Assembly (NCBI GenBank): GCA_042091035.1
Contig: JBELIG010000026.1
Coordinates: 1 to 23,397, forward strand
Direction of reading: 5' to 3'
Origin: AM-2324 sp042091035
GTDB lineage: Bacteria > Bacteroidota > Bacteroidia > Chitinophagales > Saprospiraceae
DNA: 23,397 nt
Shown here: piece by piece, positions 13,958 through 19,777 of the stretch
How positions within the stretch are numbered: position 1 is the first letter of the stretch
Layout of the letters: each line of letters opens with the position of its first letter
Translations under genes and position numbers: made by a program
Notes under the pieces: model-generated
What the model was told of the DNA's origin: nothing
Databases searched by the model: none
The model's input: the letters and a program-made list of their open reading frames with translations, nothing else

Positions 13958-15322
13958 ATGAAACGATTTTTAAGTACATTAAATAACATATGGAAGATTG
14001 AAGAATTACGTAAGCGTATTCTTCTGACCATTGGCTTACTAGCAGTTTACAGATTTGGAGCTTTTATCGTACTACCTGGTGTAGATGCGTCAAAAATCCA
14101 AACTCAGGATGCTGCAGAAGGTGCAAAAGACCTTCTAGACTTGATCAACACCTTTACAGGTGGTGCTTTCAATTCTGCATCTGTATTCGCTCTTGGTATA
14201 ATGCCTTACATTACTGCATCCATCATCATTCAGTTGTTGGGATTTGCAGTGCCTTATTTCCAACGCCTCCAAAAAGATGGTGAAACTGGACGTAAGAAGT
14301 TAACGCAGATTACTAGAGCACTGACATTAGCTATTACATTCCTTCAAGGTTCTGCGTATCTTAGTATGATCCGCAATGATGGACTCGTAATGGATACAAT
14401 TAGTTTGCCTATCTTTACAATCTGTAATCTAATCATACTTTCTGCAGGTACAATATTTGCAATGTGGTTGGGTGAGCGAATCACAGACAGAGGAATTGGT
14501 AATGGTGTGTCTCTACTTATTACAGTAGGTATTATCGCCTCTTTACCACAATCTTTTGCTGCTGAGATTGGAGCTCAGTCAGGTACATTCCTAGTACTGA
14601 TTCTTGAATTAGCTGCTTTATTTGGTATCGTAATGGTGACCGTACTTATTGTACAAGGTATCCGTAGGATTCCTGTTCAGTATGCAAAACAAGTATCTGG
14701 TCGTGGATCAAATATTGCAGGCATGAAAATGCAAAATGAAAGAGATTTCATTCCACTAAAAGTGAATGCTGCTGGTGTAATGCCAATTATCTTTGCTCAA
14801 GCTATATTATTCCTTCCGGCTACTATCGGACAGTATTTTATAAGCAATGGGTCTGAGTTAGGAGGATTATACACACAGTTGTCAAATCCTTTCTCAGCTA
14901 TTTCAAGTGTACTTGCTTTCCTTTTGGTTGTAGGATTTACATATATCTATACAGCCTTAATGGTAAACCCTAAGGATTATGCCGATTATTTGAAAAATAT
15001 GAATGCATTTATTCCGGGTGTTAAACCAGGTCAGCCTACAGCTGATTTGATTGATACGATTACATCAAGAATTACACTTCCAGGTTCAGTTTTCCTTGGA
15101 CTTATTGCTATCCTTCCTGCTTTTGCAGTGGCGGGTGGTGTAAACCAAGGTTTTGCGATCTTCTTCGGAGGAACGTCTCTACTAATCCTTGTTGCAGTAG
15201 TACTTGATACCCTCGCTCAAATTGAATCTTACTTACTTCTAAAGCACTATGATGGCCTTATGAAGTCTGGAAGAATTCAAGGAAAGCAATCAAGAATGCA
15301 GAATATAGGAGCAGGAATGTAA
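13958..15322 (+). CDS. secY: Preprotein translocase channel subunit SecY
   Basis: SecY is the inner-membrane protein-conducting channel that works with SecE and SecG and the motor SecA. The 454-residue protein has the N-terminal helix IWKIEELRKRILLTIGLL, about ten hydrophobic segments, the signature GERITDRGIGNGVSLLI at 172-188, the cytoplasmic loop with PVQYAKQVSGRG (239-250), the loop FIPGVKPGQPTADLID (351-366) and the C-terminus GKQSRMQNIGAGM. Size is normal for the phylum. In this genome it also feeds the type IX secretion route represented by porU and porV downstream. It ends 84-96 nt before map, with a terminator-like hairpin in between. Confidence 0.98.
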   Translation: MKRFLSTLNNIWKIEELRKRILLTIGLLAVYRFGAFIVLPGVDASKIQTQDAAEGAKDLLDLINTFTGGAFNSASVFALGIMPYITASIIIQLLGFAVPYFQRLQKDGETGRKKLTQITRALTLAITFLQGSAYLSMIRNDGLVMDTISLPIFTICNLIILSAGTIFAMWLGERITDRGIGNGVSLLITVGIIASLPQSFAAEIGAQSGTFLVLILELAALFGIVMVTVLIVQGIRRIPVQYAKQVSGRGSNIAGMKMQNERDFIPLKVNAAGVMPIIFAQAILFLPATIGQYFISNGSELGGLYTQLSNPFSAISSVLAFLLVVGFTYIYTALMVNPKDYADYLKNMNAFIPGVKPGQPTADLIDTITSRITLPGSVFLGLIAILPAFAVAGGVNQGFAIFFGGTSLLILVAVVLDTLAQIESYLLLKHYDGLMKSGRIQGKQSRMQNIGAGM

Positions 15323-15355
15323 TTACATTCTTTTCCGTTCAGCAATATATTTTAT

Positions 15356-15404
15356 CCGTGTCAGAGAGCAGGTGTTTACACTTCTTTGTGACGCGGTTAT
15401 TTTT
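15356..15404 (+). terminator. Terminator-like hairpin between secY and map
   Basis: CCGTGTCA (15356-15363) pairs with TGACGCGG (15389-15396): 8 pairs with one T-G wobble. An inner stem, AGGTG (15370-15374) with CACTT (15379-15383), has loop TTTA. TTATTTTT (15397-15404) follows directly. This is a reasonable intrinsic terminator or attenuator that would cut the amount of transcript reaching map and the alpha genes. The interior internal loop lowers confidence. Confidence 0.5.
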
Positions 15405-15418
15405 GAATGAAATGTTTT

Positions 15419-16225
15419 ATGGTATACTACAAAACCAAAGAAGAAATTGAATTGATTCGACAAAGTTGCTTGCTAGTTTGCAAGGCTCTGTCTGAAGTGG
15501 GTAGTATATTGAAGCCAGGCATTACCGGTTTGGAGATTGATCAAGTAGCAGAAACTGTTATTAGAGATCATGGAGCCGTTCCAGGGTTTAAAGGATATAA
15601 TGGTTTTCCAGCAACACTTTGTGTATCTGTCAATGAACAAGTTGTTCATGGTATTCCAACCGAGACAGTCTTTAAAGATGGAGATATTGTATCTGTAGAT
15701 TGTGGGGTCTTTATGAACGATTTCTTCGGCGATAGTGCCTATACGTTTCCTATAGGAGAGGTAAGTGATGATGTACTTCAGTTATTGAAAACTACCAATA
15801 CTTCCCTTTATAAAGCCATTGAAATGGCTGTTGAGGGAAACCGTATCGGAGATATCGGGCATGCTGTCCAAGCTTATGCAGAGCGTGAGCGAAATTATGG
15901 CGTTGTACGAGAGCTTGTAGGACATGGTATAGGTCGGTCATTACATGAAGCACCAGAAGTGCCAAATTATGGCCGTAAAGGTAATGGACCAAAAATCAAA
16001 GAAGGACTTGTTATAGCGATTGAACCTATGATTAATATGGGTAAACGCACTATAGGTCATGCTGAAGATGGATGGACTATTATTACTAAGGATCTTAAAC
16101 CATCCGCCCACTTTGAACACACAATTGCTGTAGGTCGTGAGAAGGCAGATATTCTGTCTGATCATACACTTATAGAAAATGCGTTGAATAAGAATCCTAA
16201 TGTACAGGCTGTAGGCGTTTTTTAG
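15419..16225 (+). CDS. map: Type I methionine aminopeptidase
   Basis: This metalloenzyme removes the initiator Met from new proteins when the second residue is small. The product from ATG 15419 is 268 residues (MVYYKTKEEIELIRQSCLLV); ATG 15407 would add MKCF, which homologues lack and which sits right against a hairpin. All five metal ligands are present: D94 (SVDCG), D105 (GDSAYTF), H169 (VGHGIG), E202 (IAIEPM) and E233 (FEHTIAV). The substrate-binding His residues H77 (VVHGIP) and H176 are also there. The lack of an N-terminal zinc finger fits the bacterial short form. It lies between secY and infA, as in many bacteria, but without adk. Confidence 0.96.
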   Translation: MVYYKTKEEIELIRQSCLLVCKALSEVGSILKPGITGLEIDQVAETVIRDHGAVPGFKGYNGFPATLCVSVNEQVVHGIPTETVFKDGDIVSVDCGVFMNDFFGDSAYTFPIGEVSDDVLQLLKTTNTSLYKAIEMAVEGNRIGDIGHAVQAYAERERNYGVVRELVGHGIGRSLHEAPEVPNYGRKGNGPKIKEGLVIAIEPMINMGKRTIGHAEDGWTIITKDLKPSAHFEHTIAVGREKADILSDHTLIENALNKNPNVQAVGVF

Positions 16226-16251
16226 GAAATTCATTTTATTAGTAAAAAAAT

Positions 16252-16298
16252 GGTGTGAAACTTTAATCTTAGTCAAAAATTGGTTAATTTCGCACACC
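16252..16298 (+). promoter_or_regulatory. Probable infA promoter with inverted repeat
   Basis: TAATTTCG (16285-16292) differs by one base from TAnnTTTG and is followed by C as in the other promoters of this window; TTTA (16262-16265) 19 bases upstream is a weak -33. The whole element is enclosed by GGTGTG (16252-16257) and CACACC (16293-16298). The 85-nt gap after map supports a new transcription start for infA-rpmJ-rpsM and following genes. Confidence 0.45.
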
Positions 16299-16310
16299 GA
16301 AAATAAATGT

Positions 16311-16529
16311 ATGGCAAAGAAAGATCTAATTAAACAAGACGGTACAATTGTAGAAGCATTGTCTAATGCTATGTTCAAAGTACGTTTGGGTAATGATCAC
16401 CAGATTGTTGCTACTATTTCAGGTAAAATGAGAATGCACTATATTCGTATTCTCCCTGGAGACAAGGTAGCAGTTGAAATGTCTCCATACGATTTGACGA
16501 GAGGTAGAATAATCTATCGCTACAAATAG
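16311..16529 (+). CDS. infA: Translation initiation factor IF-1
   Basis: IF-1 binds the 30S A site with IF-2 and IF-3 and is essential. The 72-residue protein has the S1-like OB fold: MAKKDLIKQDGTIVEALSNA, MFKVRLGNDHQIVATISGKM, then RMHYIRILPGDKVAVEMSPY and DLTRGRIIYRYK. Length and sequence are textbook. It lies 85 nt after map, with a probable promoter in the gap, and 22 nt before rpmJ. Confidence 0.98.
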   Translation: MAKKDLIKQDGTIVEALSNAMFKVRLGNDHQIVATISGKMRMHYIRILPGDKVAVEMSPYDLTRGRIIYRYK

Positions 16530-16551
16530 AGAAATTTAAAAGCTTAGCATA

Positions 16552-16668
16552 ATGAAAGTTAAAGCGTCGGTTAAGAAACGTTCTGCAGATTGCAAGATCG
16601 TTAAGAGAAAGGGAAAGATTTATATTATCAATAAGAAGAATCCTAAGTTCAAGCAACGCCAGGGTTAA
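16552..16668 (+). CDS. rpmJ: 50S ribosomal protein L36, zinc-free form
   Basis: This 38-codon gene encodes a peptide that begins MKVKASVKKRSADCKIVKRK and ends NKKNPKFKQRQG, the L36 frame (MKVRASVKK...CKIV.R.G...PK.KQRQG). L36 is the smallest 50S protein and helps the final folding of 23S rRNA. Zinc-binding L36 has a C-C-C-H set at about 11, 14, 27 and 33; here only C14 remains (S11, non-Cys at 27, F32-K33 instead of His), so it is the C-minus type. It stands between infA and rpsM, as in most bacteria. Confidence 0.96.
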   Translation: MKVKASVKKRSADCKIVKRKGKIYIINKKNPKFKQRQG

Positions 16669-16701
16669 TATTGATAGCTAATTGTATAAAACAGTAAGAT
16701 A

Positions 16702-17079
16702 ATGGCTCGGATATCAGGAAATGATCTTCCAAAAAACAAGCGTGGTATTATCGCATTGACATACATCTATGGTGTTGGACCGACTCGCTCGGCTGAGATC
16801 TTGGAGAAGTGTGGAATCGATGAAAATACTAAGGTTGGAGATTGGAATGATGACAACATTCGTAGTATCACAACTCTTATACAGAATGATTACACCGTTG
16901 AAGGTGAACTAAGATCAGAGGTTCAGATGAACATCAAGCGTCTTATGGATATCGGATGTTACAGAGGTTTGAGACACAGAAAAGGACTTCCTCTTCGTGG
17001 ACAGCGTACAAAGACAAACGCTCGTACTCGTAAAGGAAAACGTAAGACTGTGGCGAACAAGAAGAAAGCGACTAAATAA
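16702..17079 (+). CDS. rpsM: 30S ribosomal protein S13
   Basis: S13 forms inter-subunit bridges from the 30S head and contacts P-site tRNA. The 125-residue product begins MARISGNDLPKNKRGIIALT, has YIYGVGPTRSAEILEKCGID (helix-two-turn-helix), MNIKRLMDIGCYRGLRHRKG and LPLRGQRTKTNARTRKGKRK, with a Lys-rich tail. All are conserved. It opens the alpha-type gene group (rpsM-rpsK-rpsD-rpoA-rplQ). In E. coli S4 represses at the rpsM start through a pseudoknot; the short 33-nt gap here leaves no room for an obvious copy. Confidence 0.98.
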   Translation: MARISGNDLPKNKRGIIALTYIYGVGPTRSAEILEKCGIDENTKVGDWNDDNIRSITTLIQNDYTVEGELRSEVQMNIKRLMDIGCYRGLRHRKGLPLRGQRTKTNARTRKGKRKTVANKKKATK

Positions 17080-17090
17080 TTTTAAATTAT

Positions 17091-17142
17091 GAGGTAATGA
17101 TCAAAGTGACTTTTGATTATAGGACCTCGTAAATCTAGAGGT
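17091..17142 (+). promoter_or_regulatory. Alternative-pairing leader upstream of rpsK
   Basis: GAGGT (17091-17095) can pair with ACCTC (17124-17128), enclosing the stem ATCAAA (17100-17105)/TTTGAT (17112-17117). The same ACCTC can instead pair with a second GAGGT (17138-17142), which ends two bases before the rpsK ATG (17145). The two states exclude each other, so the element could hide or expose the start. The arms are only 5 bp and no ligand is known. Confidence 0.42.
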
Positions 17143-17144
17143 AA

Positions 17145-17534
17145 ATGGCACAAAATAGAAGTTCTCGTGGAAAGAGAAATGTAAAAGTTGACCCAGAAGG
17201 TTTGGTATACATCAAGGCTTCTTTCAATAATATCATTATCTCTATCACGAATAAGAAAGGAGAAGTAATCTCATGGGCATCTGCTGGTAAGGCAGGTTTC
17301 AGAGGTTCTAAGAAGAATACTCCTTATGCTGCTCAAATTGCTGCATCGGACGCAGCCAGGGTTGCTAACGAAGCTGGTATGCGTTCTGCTACAGTTTACG
17401 TTAAAGGACCTGGTGCTGGACGTGAAGCTGCAATTCGTGCGGTAGACTCTACAGGTATTAAGATCTCACGCATATTTGACGTGACGCCTGTTCCACACAA
17501 CGGATGTCGTCCTCCTAAAAAGAGACGCGTATAA
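17145..17534 (+). CDS. rpsK: 30S ribosomal protein S11
   Basis: S11 lies on the 30S platform and shapes the E site and Shine-Dalgarno cleft. The 129-residue product begins MAQNRSSRGKRNVKVDPEGL and has ASFNNIIISITNKKGEVISW, SAGKAGFRGSKKNTPYAAQI, VKGPGAGREAAIRAVDSTGI and the C-terminus DVTPVPHNGCRPPKKRRV, all S11 signatures. It is preceded by AGAGGTAA, the closest thing to a Shine-Dalgarno sequence in the block, which is also part of a possible alternative RNA structure. Confidence 0.98.
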   Translation: MAQNRSSRGKRNVKVDPEGLVYIKASFNNIIISITNKKGEVISWASAGKAGFRGSKKNTPYAAQIAASDAARVANEAGMRSATVYVKGPGAGREAAIRAVDSTGIKISRIFDVTPVPHNGCRPPKKRRV

Positions 17535-17575
17535 TTCCTTGGTTGGATATTATTTAACTTTATTTTAGAAGAAAA

Positions 17576-18187
17576 ATGGCAAGATATACTGGTCCTAAGG
17601 CCAAAAAAGCTCGCGCACTTGGAGAGGCGATTTTCGGCCCGAGCAAAGCCTTTGATAAAAAGAAATACCCTCCGGGTATGCATGGTAATGGCAGACGTAG
17701 AAAGAATAAGTCTGACTATGCTAAGCAATTGATGGAAAAGCAAAAAGCTAAGTACACTTATGGTGTTCTAGAAAAGCAATTCCGCAATCTATTTGAAAAA
17801 GCAAGCCGTAAAGGTGGTGTTACAGGTGAAGTTTTACTTAAACTTCTTGAGTCTCGTTTAGACAACACTGTATATCGTCTAGGTATTGCTCCTACACGTA
17901 GAGCAGCTCGTCAGTTGGTTACACACAAGCACATCGTTCTTAATGGTGTGATTACAAATGTACCTTCTGTTACACTTCGTCCTGATGACGTTGTAACTGT
18001 GCGTGGTAAATCTCAAGCAAATGCAGTAATTGTGGATTCAGTTAAATCTAAATCAGACGTTCGTAAGTTCGGTTGGTTAGAGTTTAATGCTGATAAGATG
18101 GAAGGTAAGTATCTTTCTATGCCAGAAAGAGATCAGATTCCTGAGAATATTAACGAACAACTTATTGTCGAATTGTACTCTAAGTAA
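17576..18187 (+). CDS. rpsD: 30S ribosomal protein S4, zinc-free form
   Basis: S4 is a primary 16S rRNA-binding protein, a fidelity factor and, in some bacteria, a translational repressor. The 203-residue product begins MARYTGPKAKKARALGEAIF and has the S4 RNA-binding domain at about 95-160 (LESRLDNTVYRLGIAPTRRA, ARQLVTHKHIVLNGVITNVP). The N-terminal Cys knuckle of zinc-type S4 is absent. The C-terminus is PENINEQLIVELYSK. It lies 41 nt after rpsK; the next gap holds the longest perfect-type hairpin in the window, just before rpoA. Confidence 0.98.
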   Translation: MARYTGPKAKKARALGEAIFGPSKAFDKKKYPPGMHGNGRRRKNKSDYAKQLMEKQKAKYTYGVLEKQFRNLFEKASRKGGVTGEVLLKLLESRLDNTVYRLGIAPTRRAARQLVTHKHIVLNGVITNVPSVTLRPDDVVTVRGKSQANAVIVDSVKSKSDVRKFGWLEFNADKMEGKYLSMPERDQIPENINEQLIVELYSK

Positions 18188-18216
18188 TTTCGAATTGTTG
18201 TTTTTTTTATATATAT

Positions 18217-18255
18217 TAGGCAGATAGAGTTGTGTTTCGCAATTCTATCTGCTTG
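18217..18255 (+). promoter_or_regulatory. Long stable hairpin between rpsD and rpoA
   Basis: GCAGATAGAGTTG (18220-18232) pairs with CAATTCTATCTGC (18240-18252): 13 contiguous pairs with one G-T wobble and a 7-base loop TGTTTCG. Three more pairs (two wobbles) extend it to 18217-18255. A run of eight T lies upstream (18201-18208), not downstream, so it is not a terminator on the plus strand. It is likely an RNA processing, pausing or stability element, or a protein-binding site, 82 nt before the rpoA start. Confidence 0.6.
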
Positions 18256-18337
18256 TGCTATATTGAGAAGAACACTTTTACCCCCGTCTATTAGTTGAAT
18301 TTAACTGGTCATTAATATAAAGTCTAGCATATTTAAT

Positions 18338-19085
18338 ATGAGCATATTAAACTTTCAGAAGCCCGACAAGATTGTAATGCAAAAAGCTGATGAATTCGAA
18401 GGTGTCTTCGAATTTAAGCCGCTTGAGCCAGGTTTTGGTCAAACTGTAGGTAACTCTNNNNNNNNNNNNNNNNNNNNNNNNNNNNNNNNNNNNNNNNNNN
18501 NNNNNNNNNNNNNNNNNNNNNNNNNNNNNNNNNNNNNNNNNNNNNNNNNNNNNNNNNGATGAGAACCTTCCTAAAGATGCACCTATTGGCGTTATTCCGA
18601 TCGATTCGATCTACACGCCTATCAAGAATGTATCTTACAAAATTGAAAATACTCGTGTTGGTCAGCGTACCGATTATGAGAAGCTTACGATTACTGTTAA
18701 GACGGATGGTACTATCCACCCAGAAGACGCAATCAAAGAAGCTTCAAGAATCATGATCAAGCATTTGATGCTTATCACGGATGAAAATATTACTTTCGAT
18801 ACTGGTAAGGAGCGTAAAGACGATGTTGTAGATGAACACATCTTACACATGCGTAAATTGCTTAAGACCTCATTGGAAGATCTTGATTTGTCTGTTCGTG
18901 CATACAACTGTCTAAAAGCAGCTAAGATCAATTCACTTGCTGAGTTGGTTAAGTATGATACACATGAACTATTGAAGTTCAGAAACTTTGGTAAGAAATC
19001 CCTTGTAGAAATCGAGGAGTTACTTACAGAAAAAGGTCTAACTTTCGGTATGGACTTGTCAAAATATAAGATTGACGAAGACTAA
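18338..19085 (+). CDS. rpoA: RNA polymerase alpha subunit (interrupted by an assembly gap)
   Basis: Alpha dimerises to scaffold RNA polymerase, and its C-terminal domain binds promoter DNA and activators. Before the gap 40 residues are visible (MSILNFQKPDKIVMQKADEF and following, ending TVGNS, where LRRVLLSS is expected). After the gap 175 residues follow: PIGVIPIDSIYTPIKNVSYK of the N-terminal domain, the linker, and the C-terminal domain with DLSVRAYNCLKAAKINSLAE (Arg and Asn of the DNA-binding surface) and KFRNFGKKSLVEIEELL. A full protein is about 330 residues, so about 115 codons are missing while the placeholder is 100 N; the two halves are therefore in different frames in this record. 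This is an assembly artefact, not a pseudogene. Confidence 0.95.
18458..18557. other. Assembly gap (100 N) inside rpoA
   Basis: Exactly 100 N, the usual placeholder for a gap of unknown size. Comparison with normal alpha subunits suggests that about 345 bases are really missing. Reading frames crossing it are meaningless. Confidence 0.95.
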
Positions 19086-19107
19086 GCCTCTGGCTTGGTC
19101 TTTTTTT
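19080..19107 (+). terminator. Intrinsic terminator overlapping the rpoA stop codon
   Basis: GACTAAGCC (19080-19088) pairs with GGCTTGGTC (19092-19100): 9 pairs with one T-G wobble, loop TCT, followed at once by seven T (19101-19107). The 5' arm contains the rpoA TAA. This is the best intrinsic terminator in the window, yet it lies before rplQ, the last gene of the alpha group, so it either ends most transcripts after rpoA or works as an attenuator. A translating ribosome at the stop would cover the 5' arm. Confidence 0.75.
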
Positions 19108-19120
19108 AATTGTAGTAATG

Positions 19121-19139
19121 CACCTGCTTGATAGCAGTG
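19121..19139 (+). promoter_or_regulatory. Second hairpin in the rplQ leader
   Basis: CAC-TGCT pairs with AGCA-GTG around loop TGAT, with one bulged C (7 pairs). It lies 14 nt after the terminator and 41 nt before rplQ, and is followed by the palindrome GCATGC (19141-19146). No good promoter is seen between the terminator and rplQ. Confidence 0.4.
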
Positions 19140-19180
19140 AGCATGCTTCGATGTTATTTATTTTTTAAAACAAATTTGTT

Positions 19181-19768
19181 ATGCGTCACGGTAAGAAATT
19201 CAACCACTTAGGTAGAAAAACTGCGCACAGAAAAGCGCTTTTAAGGAACCTTGGAATCTCTCTAATAGAGCACAAGCGTATCGAAACTACACTTGCTAAG
19301 GCTAAGGCACTTAGAAAGTTTATTGAGCCTATCGTTACTAAAGGAAAAGTAAATACAATGCACTCTCGTCGTGTTGTGTTCTCATACCTTCAGAATAAAG
19401 AGGCTGTTAAAGAATTGTTTAGCACTGTTGCTGATAAGATAGGGGACAGACCTGGTGGTTACGTTCGTGTAATCAAAACTGGATTCCGTCGTTCTGATGG
19501 TGCAGAAATGGCTATGATTGAGTTTGTTGATTTCAATGAAGTTTACAACCTTAAGGATGCTAAGAAGCCAAGTCGTCGTCGTCGTTCAAAAGCGAAGAAG
19601 ACTGATTCTACAGCTACTGCAGAGACAACTGCTACTACTGAAACAGTAAACGATGAAACTGCAGCNNNNNNNNNNNNNNNNNNNNNNNNNNNNNNNNNNN
19701 NNNNNNNNNNNNNNNNNNNNNNNNNNNNNNNNNNNNNNNNNNNNNNNNNNNNNNNNNNNNNNNNNTAA
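19181..19768 (+). CDS. rplQ: 50S ribosomal protein L17 with Thr/Ala-rich tail (3' end in an assembly gap)
   Basis: L17 lies at the base of the 50S near the tunnel exit. The core is typical: MRHGKKFNHLGRKTAHRKAL, LLRNLGISLIEHKRIETTLA, then AKALRKFIEPIVTKGKVNTM and the C-terminal RPGGYVRVIKTGFRRSDGAE. After about residue 128 comes a basic stretch (KKPSRRRRSKAKK) and a low-complexity tail rich in Thr, Ala and Glu (TDSTATAETTATTETV) that runs into 100 N at 19666. The real end is unknown; the TAA at 19766 is in frame only if the gap were truly 100 bases. Bacteroidota L17 proteins often have such tails. It converges with porV. Confidence 0.93.
   Translation: MRHGKKFNHLGRKTAHRKALLRNLGISLIEHKRIETTLAKAKALRKFIEPIVTKGKVNTMHSRRVVFSYLQNKEAVKELFSTVADKIGDRPGGYVRVIKTGFRRSDGAEMAMIEFVDFNEVYNLKDAKKPSRRRRSKAKKTDSTATAETTATTETVNDETAXXXXXXXXXXXXXXXXXXXXXXXXXXXXXXXXXX
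19666..19765. other. Assembly gap (100 N) at the 3' end of rplQ
   Basis: Exactly 100 N, a placeholder of unknown true length. It falls in the repetitive Thr/Ala coding tail of rplQ, a plausible reason for the assembly break. Any terminator between rplQ and the converging porV would be hidden here. Confidence 0.95.
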
Positions 19769-19777
19769 TAGTATTGC

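Noticed and set aside
18201..18252. Hairpin before rpoA as a minus-strand terminator
   Set aside because: Read on the minus strand the stem is followed by A-rich sequence, not T, and no minus-strand gene ends nearby.
18559..18756. Apparent 65-residue frame right after the rpoA gap
   Set aside because: It is an out-of-frame shadow of rpoA; the other frame encodes well-conserved alpha sequence.
19171..19178. CAAATTTG as a promoter for rplQ
   Set aside because: It differs at the first T, and transcription would begin at or after the rplQ ATG three bases away.
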